Below are positions 41,978 to 50,845 of a stretch of 64,000 nucleotides of DNA, in pieces. Within the stretch, counting starts at the first letter, position 1. Each line of letters opens with the position of its first letter. This DNA is from Paenibacillus alkalitolerans (GTDB lineage: Bacteria > Bacillota > Bacilli > Paenibacillales > YIM-B00363). The translations under genes were made by a program, and so were the position numbers. Below the pieces are notes generated by a model. That model saw only the letters and a program-made list of their open reading frames with translations, was not told the origin of the DNA and made no database searches. The stretch is from contig NZ_JAEMXM010000011.1 in the NCBI RefSeq assembly GCF_016482785.1, positions 1 through 64,000 on the forward strand, written 5' to 3'.

Positions 41978-43693
41978 ATGAACAACAAGCCTCTCATCGT
42001 GCAGGGCGATTGCACCGTGCTGCTCGAAACCGATCATCCGCTGACGGAGGAAGCCCGTACGGCGCTTAGCGGCTTCGCCGATCTATGGAAAAGCCCCGAT
42101 CATTTGCATACATACCGCATCACGCCGCTGTCGCTTTGGAATGCGGCGGCTTCGGGCTTGACCGCCAACAGCATCGTCGGCCAACTGGAAGCGTACGCAA
42201 GATTCGGCGTCCCGAAGAAAGTGTGCGATGAAATCACATCTTTCGTCAACCGGTACGGATTGATAAGAATGGTGCAAAAAGGCGAGCGGTTGATGCTGCA
42301 ATGCGAGGATGATGACGTATTGAGGCGGCTTGAAAGCTACAGCTCGCTTCGGCCTCACTTCGAATCGTTTCGCGAAACCGGTGCGCTCGGCATCCGGCTT
42401 GCGGACCGCGGTCACGTCAAGCAGGAGCTGCTTAAGCTCGGATACCCGGTGGAGGATATCGCGGGCTATGTGACCGGCGAATCGATTCCGATCCGTCTGC
42501 GGACGACGTCCGCATCGGGAAAGCCGTTTCGGCTGAGGGATTACCAGGAGCGGGCGGTGGAAGCTTTCTATCGCGGCGGCTCCGCGTCGGGAGGCAACGG
42601 CGTGTTGGTGCTTCCGTGCGGCGCGGGTAAAACCGTGATCGGGATCGCCGCGATGGCAAAGTTAAACTGCGCCACGCTGATTCTTACCACGAATTCCACT
42701 TCGGTCCGGCAGTGGAAGGAGGAGCTGTTGGACAAGACGGAATTGTCCCCCGAGGAAGTCGGCGAATACGGGGCGGTCAGCAAAGAAGTGAAACCGGTCA
42801 CGATTGCTACGTACCATATGCTCACGCACCGTAAAGCGAAGGATGCCCCGTTCTCGCATATGAAGCTGTTCCGGGAACGACAATGGGGACTCATCGTGTA
42901 CGATGAAGTGCATATGCTGCCCGCTCCCGTGTTTCGGGCGACGGCGGAAATTCAGGCCACCCGGCGTCTCGGCCTGACGGCGACGCTCGTTCGCGAGGAC
43001 GGCCGGGAGGATGACGTGTTTTCGCTCGTCGGTCCGAAACGGATGGATGTCCCTTGGAAGCAATTGGAGGCGCGGGGTTGGATTGCGGATGTGAATTGCT
43101 GCGAAGTTCGCGTTCCGATGAATCGTCAGACGCTTTCCGCATACAGGGATGGCACGTCGAGGGAGCAGCACCGCATTGCGGGTGAAAATCCGGAGAAGCA
43201 AAAGGCGGTCGCCCGGCTGCTCTCTATTCATGCGGGGGAGCCGACGCTGATCATCGGTCAATATTTGGACCAGCTCGATCTGCTCTCCGAGGCGTTCCAT
43301 GCCCCCTTGATAACGGGTGAAACGCCCCATGACCAAAGGGAAACGTTATACCGGCGGTTCAGACAGGGAGATTTGAAATTGTTGATCGTCTCGAAAGTGG
43401 CCAATTTCGCGATCGATTTGCCGGACGCTTCCGTTGCGGTTCAAGTGTCCGGCAGCTTCGGTTCGAGGCAGGAAGAGGCTCAACGTCTCGGGCGCGTGCT
43501 TCGTCCGAAAGCAGGGGCGAATACCGCGCATTTTTACACCATCGTCACGAAGGACAGCAAAGAACAGGAGTATGCGTTGAAACGTCAGCTTTTTTTGGTG
43601 GAACAAGGGTACAGGTACCGGATCGCGGACTCGTTGGATTCGCTGGCTTCGCCGGATTCGTTGGATTCGGTCGTTCAGGAGGAGACCGTGTGA
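41978..43693 (+). CDS. XPB/Rad25-type DEAD/DEAH helicase
   Basis: A 571-residue SF2 helicase of the XPB (ERCC3) type. The N-terminal ~180 residues hold a DRD-like/XPB-N region. Walker A GAGKT at 215-219, DEVH at 309-312, TAT at 334-336, the XPB-specific RED motif (LVREDGRED) at 339-341, and motif VI QRLGRVLRP at 502-510 are all in place. A C-terminal tail repeats short DSLDS/SPDSLDS units. XPB enzymes unwind or translocate on DNA; bacterial members are less studied, with M. tuberculosis XPB a 3'-5' helicase. ATG 41978. It overlaps the next gene by four bases. Confidence 0.92.
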   Translation: MNNKPLIVQGDCTVLLETDHPLTEEARTALSGFADLWKSPDHLHTYRITPLSLWNAAASGLTANSIVGQLEAYARFGVPKKVCDEITSFVNRYGLIRMVQKGERLMLQCEDDDVLRRLESYSSLRPHFESFRETGALGIRLADRGHVKQELLKLGYPVEDIAGYVTGESIPIRLRTTSASGKPFRLRDYQERAVEAFYRGGSASGGNGVLVLPCGAGKTVIGIAAMAKLNCATLILTTNSTSVRQWKEELLDKTELSPEEVGEYGAVSKEVKPVTIATYHMLTHRKAKDAPFSHMKLFRERQWGLIVYDEVHMLPAPVFRATAEIQATRRLGLTATLVREDGREDDVFSLVGPKRMDVPWKQLEARGWIADVNCCEVRVPMNRQTLSAYRDGTSREQHRIAGENPEKQKAVARLLSIHAGEPTLIIGQYLDQLDLLSEAFHAPLITGETPHDQRETLYRRFRQGDLKLLIVSKVANFAIDLPDASVAVQVSGSFGSRQEEAQRLGRVLRPKAGANTAHFYTIVTKDSKEQEYALKRQLFLVEQGYRYRIADSLDSLASPDSLDSVVQEETV

Positions 43694-45528
43694 TGAAAGA
43701 TGCAGAGCTGCGCCTGACGAATACGGAAGATAAGACGCTTCGCGTCATTGTGCTGCATTTCGCCGAAGAGCCGTTCACCTGCGACGCACTGGAGGCGGCC
43801 GCTCCCTGGGCGTTGACGGGATACGAAGCTGAAATCGGCGTTGCCCGGCTCAGGCGCAGAGGAATTGTAACGACCCGCAAGAAAGCTTGGGGCGAACGGA
43901 TTCACTCGCTGACCACGGGTGTGTTCGATCATTGGCGGCAAGCGTATATGCCTGCAAGTCCGGACGATTGGACGGTTGCCGACGAGCATGCAGCGCCTCA
44001 CAATGAACCGAAACGGGGGTTGGCGTCGCTCCTGTTCGGCTTGTTGGCGATCGCGCAATTCGAGGGATTGCCTTTGACTCAGAAAGGAACGCTGCACAAG
44101 CGGGATCTTCAGCGGGTGACCGAGCGCTTCGACGTAACGGATTCGGAATTTGCAGGCATGCAATGTTCATACATGCATCAAGACAAGTACGGCATTTCTT
44201 TTGCCGTTGTGTACGACGCCGCGCTCCGGCTCGGACTGTTGAACAACGGAGTGGATCAATCCGCGCCGGTTGAAGGTAAAGTGCTGTCCTGGCTCGAATT
44301 GTCCGCGCGCGAGATGGATGAACGCTTGTTGAAGCTTTGGTGGGAAGTATATACGCCGAACGACGTTTGGCTGCAGCAAGCGGCGGCTCTGCTGCGATCG
44401 CTGCCGCAAGGCAGATGGACAACGGCTCGCCGAATGGCCGATACGATGCTTGCGGCAGGTGTGCCGGCCGGCAGCCGTTCCGCAGAGGAAGCCGCCTTGG
44501 CTGTCGCCAGCCACTGGCTGAAACCGATGCGCGCATTGGGGTGGCTGGAGTCCGGATCGGCGGCAAACGATCCCGAACAAACAGCTTACAGATGGAGGGG
44601 GACGGAAGAAGGCGGCGCCGCGGAAGCAGCGGATAACAGATGGTACGTTCAGCCGGATTTCGAGGTGATCGTCACGCCGGCCGTGCCATACTCACTTCGC
44701 TGGGAGTTGGAGGCTGCGGCGGTTTACGAAGGGGGAGAGTACGTTGAACGATACCGTTTGACGAAGCATTCGTGGCAGCGCGCGATCGAATGCGGCCGGG
44801 ATAGCGAACGGCTCATCGAGACGCTGCGCGGAGGCGCGAAGTACGGATTGCCTTCGAATGTGGAGGACACGCTCCGAGAATGGGGAGAACAATACGGAAC
44901 GGTGAAGCTGGAACAAGCAACGCTGCTTCGCTGCCGCGACGCCTATCACGCGGAACAAATCCGCAGCCATCCGCAGACGACTTCTTTTATCGCCGCACAA
45001 TTGAGCGATCGCGATTTTATCGTATTTAGCGGCAAGGCGGACGAATTGTTCAGCCTGCTCGAGCGGCAAGGATATTCTCCGAGAAAGACGAACGCGGTTT
45101 CGCAAAGCAAACCGCGCACAAGAGAAGCGGCAGGTGAAGCGCCGCCGGCCGCTCGCATAGATGCAGCGTCTTCCGATTGGGGGGACCGCCCGCAGGGAAT
45201 CATTTTCGAGAAGCGGACCGCTTCTCTCTTTCCTGTCGACCCTGCGCCTCCTGCGCCCGAGCTTCAAGCGGTTACGGATAGCGTACCGCAGTCGTGGGTG
45301 AAGCAATTCCGCCGGTATCATTTGTCCACCATGAGAGATTTGATGGAGACGGCGGCCCGGATCAAGACGACGGTAAAGCTCGGCCGCGACGGCGCGGAGC
45401 ATATGTTTTATCCCCGCCGGATCGAGCGTGCCGGAGACCGGTTCCGTGCCGTGGGGTATATGAACGGAAGCGAAGTTTCCATCATCCCGGAAGAATGGGA
45501 AGAAGTTCAGCTGCTGCTGCCGGACTAG
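43690..45528 (+). CDS. Helicase-associated protein, partner of XPB (Helicase_C_3-like)
   Basis: A 612-residue protein that starts at GTG 43690 (or ATG 43693), seven bases after GGAGG and overlapping the XPB stop. It resembles bacterial helicase-associated proteins of the Helicase_C_3 type (DUF with winged-helix repeats). NRWYVQPDFEVIVTPAVPYS and ALGWLES lie at the expected central position; QATLLRCRDAYHAEQIRSHP leads to the C-terminal half. It has no Walker motifs, so it should not hydrolyse ATP. Adjacent genes in M. tuberculosis (Rv0861c/Rv0862c, from memory) have the same pairing, suggesting a complex with XPB. Role unknown, perhaps repair. Confidence 0.72.
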   Translation: MMKDAELRLTNTEDKTLRVIVLHFAEEPFTCDALEAAAPWALTGYEAEIGVARLRRRGIVTTRKKAWGERIHSLTTGVFDHWRQAYMPASPDDWTVADEHAAPHNEPKRGLASLLFGLLAIAQFEGLPLTQKGTLHKRDLQRVTERFDVTDSEFAGMQCSYMHQDKYGISFAVVYDAALRLGLLNNGVDQSAPVEGKVLSWLELSAREMDERLLKLWWEVYTPNDVWLQQAAALLRSLPQGRWTTARRMADTMLAAGVPAGSRSAEEAALAVASHWLKPMRALGWLESGSAANDPEQTAYRWRGTEEGGAAEAADNRWYVQPDFEVIVTPAVPYSLRWELEAAAVYEGGEYVERYRLTKHSWQRAIECGRDSERLIETLRGGAKYGLPSNVEDTLREWGEQYGTVKLEQATLLRCRDAYHAEQIRSHPQTTSFIAAQLSDRDFIVFSGKADELFSLLERQGYSPRKTNAVSQSKPRTREAAGEAPPAARIDAASSDWGDRPQGIIFEKRTASLFPVDPAPPAPELQAVTDSVPQSWVKQFRRYHLSTMRDLMETAARIKTTVKLGRDGAEHMFYPRRIERAGDRFRAVGYMNGSEVSIIPEEWEEVQLLLPD

Positions 45529-45628
45529 CATTCGCGACATTCGCAATTTGAATGAATTCCTAGTTCTCTATAGCGAGGTTTGTGATATGATGATGGAGTA
45601 GATTCTTTTAAAAAAAGAGGTCGATGAC

Positions 45629-46075
45629 ATGAGTGTCGCTGAGAGACAAGCTTTAGACATATCCTTGCTTCTTAATAAAGCGAGCGAACTCGGCGCAGCC
45701 ATGCTGAGGACAGCGGAGCTCGCCGATTATTTATATTGGAAAGACCGCATGGCGGGCGACGAGACGGTTGCGCTCGTTCTGCGGAAGATGGCGAAAGCGA
45801 AGGAAAGATTTGAGGAGTGCGAGCGATTCGGCCAGTTTCATCCGAACTACCACGAGGCGTTGGATGAGGTGAAGGCCGTGGAATCGGAGATGGAGAAAGT
45901 CGAATCGATCCGTGAATTCAAGAAAGCGGAAGAAGCGTTGGACCGCTTGCTGTACGACATATCCGTGCTGATCGCCCATTCGGTGTCCGATACCGTCAAA
46001 GTGCCAAGCAACGACCCGCTCCCCAAGAGCGGAGGAGGGTGCGGTTCGGGAGGCTGCAGCGGGGGTTGCGGATAA
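45629..46075 (+). CDS. ricF: RicF/YlbF family protein
   Basis: A 148-residue helical protein with the YlbF/YmcA pattern and a C-terminal CGSGGCSGGCG. In B. subtilis RicF forms, with RicA and RicT, the Y complex that carries iron-sulfur clusters and promotes mRNA maturation (RNase Y), sporulation, competence and biofilms. The Cys-rich tail fits the cluster-binding role. ATG 45629 after AAGAGG; a TGATATGAT extended -10 lies at 45584-45591. YlbG is 1.1 kb downstream, as in Bacillus. Confidence 0.88.
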   Translation: MSVAERQALDISLLLNKASELGAAMLRTAELADYLYWKDRMAGDETVALVLRKMAKAKERFEECERFGQFHPNYHEALDEVKAVESEMEKVESIREFKKAEEALDRLLYDISVLIAHSVSDTVKVPSNDPLPKSGGGCGSGGCSGGCG

Positions 46076-46109
46076 GAGTACAAGGCACGGTGCTTCATCC
46101 CTTGTGCCT

Positions 46110-47117
46110 TTAGAGCATTTCCAGCCGGAACACGGACGTTGTACGGCCGACTTCCGTACCGCTCCAGTTGCGGACGGCAGGCTCATGGAACCGCGCCAGC
46201 TTCTCGGTTTCTTCAAGGCTCAACCAGCCGAGCTGTTTTAGCGCTTCCGTTGCCGCCGGATACAGCGCTCTCTGTGAACCGTCTTCGATTTTGACGGCAA
46301 GCCCCAGTCCGGATCCGGGGTTGCTGACGGCAAACACGCCTTCCGCGCCCATCTTGCCGATCAATCTGCCGCCGGTAGCTTCGATCAGGGCAGTGTCGTA
46401 ACGGCCTGTCCCGGCAAGCATGTTCGGGTGCCGCGCAATGCTGTCCGTTATTTGCCGGCATGCGGCGGCAGACAAATGTTCGGACGGGCTGCCCAAGCCG
46501 GCGAACGCTTGCGCGAGATTTTTCAAGGGAAGGCCGTATACCGGAACGCCGCAGCCGTCAATGCCGATGGCAATATCATCCGCAGAGACGCCGGCAAACG
46601 CTGCGAATGTTTCAAGCATTTGCCGCTGCGCGGGATGATCCGGCTCCATATACGTGTCAAGAGGCGCCCCAAGATGAATTGAGAGCGCCAACATGCCCGA
46701 ATGCTTGCCCGAGCAATTGTTATGTAACGGAGTGGGCTGCCGCCCTTCCCGTCTCAGCTCGTCTGCGGACGGCTTGTGGTACGGCGCGTGAGCTCCGCAT
46801 TGGAGCGCGCCTTGATCGATGCCGATTTTCGCCAGCATTGCAGTCACGGTTTCAACGTGCAGCGCCTCTCCGCTGTGGGAAGCGCAAAGTATGGCGATTT
46901 CTTGAGGCGAAAACTTGAACGCTTCCGCCGCGCCCGATGCGACAACGGGAACGGCTTGCAGCAATTTTGCGGAGGAACGGGCATACGTCACATATGCGGG
47001 GTCTCCGGCTTTCGCCGTTACGCGGCCGGAAACGTCGACAACCGCGATATGCCCCCTGTGAACGCTCTCGACGATGGCCCCCCTCGTGATATGAACGAGC
47101 TGCGGTGCCTCATGCAT
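46110..47117 (-). CDS. Asparaginase (Asparaginase_II family, PF06089-like)
   Basis: A 335-residue protein of the asparaginase group related to Rhizobium-type L-asparaginase, not the AnsA/EcAII type. It shows VHITRGAIVESVHRGHIAVV, ILCASHSGEALHVE, NNCSGKHSGMLALSIHLG (candidate nucleophile Ser and Lys/His region) and GIDGCGVPVYGLPL. It should convert asparagine to aspartate and ammonia. Start at ATG 47117, eight bases after GGAGAGG. It lies between ylbF and ylbG on the opposite strand. Confidence 0.85.
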   Translation of the reverse strand: MHEAPQLVHITRGAIVESVHRGHIAVVDVSGRVTAKAGDPAYVTYARSSAKLLQAVPVVASGAAEAFKFSPQEIAILCASHSGEALHVETVTAMLAKIGIDQGALQCGAHAPYHKPSADELRREGRQPTPLHNNCSGKHSGMLALSIHLGAPLDTYMEPDHPAQRQMLETFAAFAGVSADDIAIGIDGCGVPVYGLPLKNLAQAFAGLGSPSEHLSAAACRQITDSIARHPNMLAGTGRYDTALIEATGGRLIGKMGAEGVFAVSNPGSGLGLAVKIEDGSQRALYPAATEALKQLGWLSLEETEKLARFHEPAVRNWSGTEVGRTTSVFRLEML

Positions 47118-47191
47118 AACGTTCGCCTCTCCTTTCAATTGCTATAATTTTAAATAACTTGAGCGAGTGAAACGCAGAAATGAGGAATCCA

Positions 47192-47455
47192 ATGTTTGCG
47201 GAACGCCACGGCATTATTGTCTGGTTGAACGATACCAAGTCCGCCCGGAATTTGGAGAAGTACGGAACGCTTCATTACGTTTCCAAAAGAATGTTTTACG
47301 CTGTGCTTTATGTACACGCCGATCGAACGGAGGAGACGATGAAAAGTATACAACGACTTCCCTATGTAAAGAAAGTGGAACGATCGTACCGGGGCGAAAT
47401 TCCTACGGAATATAGTAGTAATATTCCAGACAAAACCAGGTTTTACTCTTATTGA
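47192..47455 (+). CDS. ylbG: YlbG family protein (UPF0298)
   Basis: An 87-residue protein with the YlbG layout: GIIVWLNDTKSARNLEKYG, LHYVSKRMFYAVLYVHAD, and a C-terminal ...PYVKKVERSYRGEIPTEY. Function unknown; often next to ylbF, and thought to be a regulatory-type small protein. Start taken at ATG 47192 after GAGGA; ATG 47180 is possible. Confidence 0.85.
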   Translation: MFAERHGIIVWLNDTKSARNLEKYGTLHYVSKRMFYAVLYVHADRTEETMKSIQRLPYVKKVERSYRGEIPTEYSSNIPDKTRFYSY

Positions 47456-47486
47456 TATCTTGTAAGCACATTTTTCGGAATTTTGC

Positions 47487-47518
47487 AATGCCCCTTTGGT
47501 CTCTGGGGGCATTTTTTT
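47487..47518 (+). terminator. Intrinsic terminator of ylbG
   Basis: AATGCCCC pairs with GGGGCATT across an 11-base loop, followed by TTTTT. Confidence 0.88.
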
Positions 47519-47561
47519 ATGCGTTTCTATTTAACTGGAAAAAATGTGGAGGTGATGTAAT

Positions 47562-47600
47562 ATGAGGGTAACGAATATGAAAAGTCAGCCGGGGTGGTGA
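47562..47600 (+). CDS. 12-codon leader ORF (MRVTNMKSQPGW)
   Basis: A short ORF with an unusually strong Shine-Dalgarno (GGAGGTGAT, 47548-47556) nine bases before its ATG. Its TGA (47598-47600) overlaps the GTG codons at 47594-47599 and ends six bases before the ATG at 47606 of the next gene. Likely a translational coupler or leader peptide. Confidence 0.55.
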   Translation: MRVTNMKSQPGW

Positions 47601-47605
47601 GACGA

Positions 47606-48043
47606 ATGAAGGACAAAGCGACGGAGAGGTGGAACACGTACGAGTCTTTTTTTGTACAGTTAGGGGACAAGCGGGTAGCGGATATTATCGTTACGAATCA
47701 TGCGAAGGAGCGTTGGGTCAACCGGGTCGAATCGACTAAGACCGGATTTGACGATATTTGCGCCTTTCTGTGGGAGCATTTGAAGAAAGGGACGATCCAG
47801 TCCTATTATCGCAATGAACAAGACGTATATACAGTGGAAGAAGACTTGGTGTTCGTCGCGGAATTCGCCCCGTCGGACAAGCATACCGACATCGAGGGGA
47901 AGCCTCTTGACAAGATGATCGTCGTTACTTTTCTGGGTCGTATGTCGGAGACAATGGAGCTGCGGGACCTACGAACGTACTATTCATGGCTGCGGCATTC
48001 GCGGCGCATGACGTTAATTAAAAACAGCCGGAAAAGGCGATAA
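47606..48043 (+). CDS. Unknown protein behind a leader ORF
   Basis: A 145-residue soluble protein I cannot assign. It is rich in aromatic and charged residues (RWNTYESFFVQLGDKRVADI, VTNHAKERWVNRVESTKTGF, DKMIVVTFLGRMSETMEL) and ends in a basic tail (LIKNSRKRR). The NHAKERWVNR segment could be a small nucleic-acid-binding site; inference only. Start taken at ATG 47606 with the GTG codons at 47594 and 47597 as alternatives. Its own strong ribosome site is absent; coupling to the leader ORF is the simplest explanation. Own terminator. Confidence 0.68.
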   Translation: MKDKATERWNTYESFFVQLGDKRVADIIVTNHAKERWVNRVESTKTGFDDICAFLWEHLKKGTIQSYYRNEQDVYTVEEDLVFVAEFAPSDKHTDIEGKPLDKMIVVTFLGRMSETMELRDLRTYYSWLRHSRRMTLIKNSRKRR

Positions 48044-48044
48044 G

Positions 48045-48073
48045 GCGCGGGCGATGCGGCACCGCGCTTTTTT
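48045..48073 (+). terminator. Intrinsic terminator of the unknown gene
   Basis: GCGCGG/CCGCGC stem with an 11-base loop, followed by six T residues. Confidence 0.88.
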
Positions 48074-48160
48074 CTTGCCTCTGTGCGTTTTTCATAAGCT
48101 CAAAGACTTGATATAATTAGTTGGAACTCACACTTTTTATGAAGGCGGAGGATCCGCTCG

Positions 48161-49072
48161 ATGGCGCTAAGCTTCCATCAATTGCACATCTTTCACACCG
48201 TGGCGGAGAAGGGAAGCTTCTCCGCGGCAGCGCTTGTGCTGCATATGACGCAGCCTGCGGTAACGATGCAGATACAAGCTCTCGAAGAGTATTTCGGCAC
48301 GAAATTGTTTCACCGCTCCACGAAAAAAATCGAATTGTCGGAAGCGGGCAAGGTTCTTCTCTCATACGCGAAGCGAAGCATCGAGCTTGTGAAGGAAACG
48401 GACGTCGCCATGTCCAAATTCACTCACATGCTTCAAGGAAGGCTTCAGCTTGGCGCGAGTCTGACAATCGGGGAATATATTTTGCCCCGCATACTCGGAC
48501 CGTTTAATCAAGAATACCCCAACATATCGATCCAAATGAAAGTGATGAATTCAACCCAGATTTTGGAGGATATGATTCGCCACCAGCTGACGTTCGGATT
48601 GATCGAAGCTCCCATCGTTCATCCCGAAGCGCATACGGAGCCGGTTCTCAGCGACGAGCTGAAGCTCATCGTTCCCGGCGGGCATCCGCTCCTGTCGATG
48701 GATCGCGTCACGATGGAAGACGTTCTCCGTTACCCGTTCGTCCTTCGGGAGCAAGGCTCCGGGACGCGTCAAGTGATGGAGGAGGAGCTTCGCCGCGTCG
48801 GCATCGATCCGGAGTCAATGAAGATCGTCATGGAGCTCGGAAGCACCGGTGCGGTGAAGTCGGCGGTTGAAGCGGGACTCGGCATCACGTTTATATCACA
48901 AACTTCCGTCAAGCACGAACTTGCGTTGGGAGTGCTGAGGATGGTGCCGTTGGAAGGAATCCGGTTTGCGCGGCATTTTTACGCAATGTATTTAAAATCC
49001 ACCCTGCTGCCGATTTCCGCGGTAACGTTTCTTACGTTCCTGAGGGAAAGGGATTTAAGCAAATGGTTGTAA
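48161..49072 (+). CDS. LysR family transcriptional regulator
   Basis: A 303-residue LTTR. The HTH spans ~5-65 (FHTVAEKGSFSAAALVLHMT, then LEEYFGTKLFHRSTKKIEL). The effector domain keeps LQLGASLTIGEYILPRIL and the ligand loop GSTGAVKSAVEAGLGITFIS; this pattern is common in the CysL/selenium-associated LTTR branch (CysL-like, low certainty). ATG 48161. Its target is unknown: the downstream PHP-galU-ugd genes lie on the same strand 13 bases on, so they may be co-transcribed rather than divergently controlled. Confidence 0.9.
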   Translation: MALSFHQLHIFHTVAEKGSFSAAALVLHMTQPAVTMQIQALEEYFGTKLFHRSTKKIELSEAGKVLLSYAKRSIELVKETDVAMSKFTHMLQGRLQLGASLTIGEYILPRILGPFNQEYPNISIQMKVMNSTQILEDMIRHQLTFGLIEAPIVHPEAHTEPVLSDELKLIVPGGHPLLSMDRVTMEDVLRYPFVLREQGSGTRQVMEEELRRVGIDPESMKIVMELGSTGAVKSAVEAGLGITFISQTSVKHELALGVLRMVPLEGIRFARHFYAMYLKSTLLPISAVTFLTFLRERDLSKWL

Positions 49073-49085
49073 AGGAGAGGACGTA

Positions 49086-49958
49086 TTGAAGGAGGGGAAG
49101 TACGATCTGCACACCCACACCACGGCATCCGACGGGCGTCTGACGCCGGCGGAGATCGTCCGTCTGGCTGTTGAGGCAGGTCTTGCGGGTCTTGCAATCA
49201 CCGATCATGACACGGTAAGCGGAGTGGCGGAAGCGGTTGAAGCCGGCAAACAGCTGTCCGTGACGGTCATTCCCGGCGTCGAAATCAGCACGAGCGAGGG
49301 CGGGGGCGACGTTCACGTTCTCGGGCTTTGGACCGATCCGGAGGATGAAACGTTCATCCGCCGTTTGGCCGAACAGCGCGAATCGAGGTACAAGCGGAAC
49401 GAAATGGTTCTCGAGAAGCTGCGGCAGCTCGGATACGACGTTTCGCTGCCGGAAGCGGAGGCGATCGCGGCGGAACGGAGGAGCGATAAGGACAGGGCGG
49501 TCGGAAGGCCGCACATCGCGGAGCTGCTCGTTCGCAAAGGCTTCGTTTCCTCGGTTGCCGAGGCATTCGACCGGCTGCTCGGCGAGGGCCGCAAGGCATA
49601 TGTCAATATACCTAGAGTATCGCCGGAGAAAGCCGTCGAGTGGATTCATGAAGCGGGCGGCGCCGCGGTGCTGGCACACCCGGGGTTGTACCGCGATGGG
49701 GAATCGATTGCGCGCAGATTGACAGCCGCCGGATTGGACGGCTTGGAAGCTGCGCATGCGGATCACGACGAGAAGAAAGAAGAGCGGTTTCGGCGGCTGG
49801 CCGAATCGCTCGGCTTGGCCGCTACGGCCGGCTCCGATTTTCACGGATACCGGGATGGAGCGGCGTTTCATGCGCCGTTAGGCTCCCGAACGGCCGACGC
49901 CTCCGACGTTCGGCGTTTGCAAGCCCTGATCGAGAGGAGAGGGAGAGGAATTCAATGA
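49086..49958 (+). CDS. PHP domain phosphoesterase (RNase AM/YciV-like)
   Basis: A 290-residue PHP protein. The metal ligands are DLHTHTTASDGRLTP at 7-21, ITDHDTVSG, GVEISTSE and the C-terminal GSDFHG. These fit the 3',5'-nucleotide bisphosphate phosphatase / 5'-3' exonuclease (TrpH/RNase AM) group that acts on pAp and short RNA. TTG 49086 follows GGAGAGG. It overlaps galU by four bases. Confidence 0.86.
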   Translation: MKEGKYDLHTHTTASDGRLTPAEIVRLAVEAGLAGLAITDHDTVSGVAEAVEAGKQLSVTVIPGVEISTSEGGGDVHVLGLWTDPEDETFIRRLAEQRESRYKRNEMVLEKLRQLGYDVSLPEAEAIAAERRSDKDRAVGRPHIAELLVRKGFVSSVAEAFDRLLGEGRKAYVNIPRVSPEKAVEWIHEAGGAAVLAHPGLYRDGESIARRLTAAGLDGLEAAHADHDEKKEERFRRLAESLGLAATAGSDFHGYRDGAAFHAPLGSRTADASDVRRLQALIERRGRGIQ

Positions 49959-50845
49959 TACGCAAAGCGATTATACCCGCGGCAGGTTTAGGCACACGGT
50001 TTTTGCCCGCTACGAAAGCGCAGCCTAAAGAGATGCTGCCGATCGTAGATAAGCCGGCGATTCAATATATTGTGGAAGAAGCGATTGAGGCCGGCATCGA
50101 AGATATCATTATCGTAACGGGTCGAAACAAACGTGCGATCGAAGACCATTTCGACAAATCGATCGAGCTTGAGTTGATGTTGGAGGAAAAAGGGAACGAG
50201 GAGATGCTCAACCTCATCCGAAGCATCTCCAATATGGTGGATATTCACTACATTCGCCAAAAACAGCCGCTCGGACTCGGACATGCGGTATTGTGCGCGC
50301 GGACGTTTATCGGCGACGAGCCGTTCGCGGTCCTGCTTGGCGACGACATTATCGAATCCGATCCTTCCTTCCTGCGCCAGATGATCCAATTGTACGAGGA
50401 GTGCCGGGCATCCGCGGTCGCCGTTCAGGAAGTGCCGTGGGACGAAGTGAGCAAATACGGCATTATTTCACCGTCAGGCTCTGTTGCAGGGATGCCCGAC
50501 GCCTCCTGGATCGACGACCTGATCGAAAAACCGGACCGGGAACAAGCTCCTTCAAACCGCGCCGTTATCGGACGGTACATTATCGAGCCGCAAGTGTTTG
50601 AAATACTGGAGAACTTGAGCCCCGGCCGCGGCGGCGAAATACAATTGACGGACGCGCTTCGCATATTGAACAAAGAGCGTCGGATGCTCGCATACACGCT
50701 GCAGGGCAAACGTTACGATATCGGCGATAAATTCGGATACATCGAAGCGACGATCGAGTTTGCGCTGCGCCGACCGGAATTGGCCGAATCCGTCCGTTCG
50801 TATTTATCATCCATTGTTAGGCAGTGGGAGGGGACCGGCAGGTGA
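49955..50845 (+). CDS. galU: UTP-glucose-1-phosphate uridylyltransferase
   Basis: A 296-residue enzyme that makes UDP-glucose from UTP and glucose 1-phosphate. Diagnostic segments: AAGLGTRFLPATKAQPKEM, VDKPAIQYIVEEAIEAGIED, the KQPLGLGHAV loop and GDDIIES. ATG overlaps the PHP gene stop (ATGA). It is followed by ugd, also overlapping, for UDP-glucuronate used in teichuronic or exopolysaccharide. Confidence 0.95.
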   Translation: MIRKAIIPAAGLGTRFLPATKAQPKEMLPIVDKPAIQYIVEEAIEAGIEDIIIVTGRNKRAIEDHFDKSIELELMLEEKGNEEMLNLIRSISNMVDIHYIRQKQPLGLGHAVLCARTFIGDEPFAVLLGDDIIESDPSFLRQMIQLYEECRASAVAVQEVPWDEVSKYGIISPSGSVAGMPDASWIDDLIEKPDREQAPSNRAVIGRYIIEPQVFEILENLSPGRGGEIQLTDALRILNKERRMLAYTLQGKRYDIGDKFGYIEATIEFALRRPELAESVRSYLSSIVRQWEGTGR

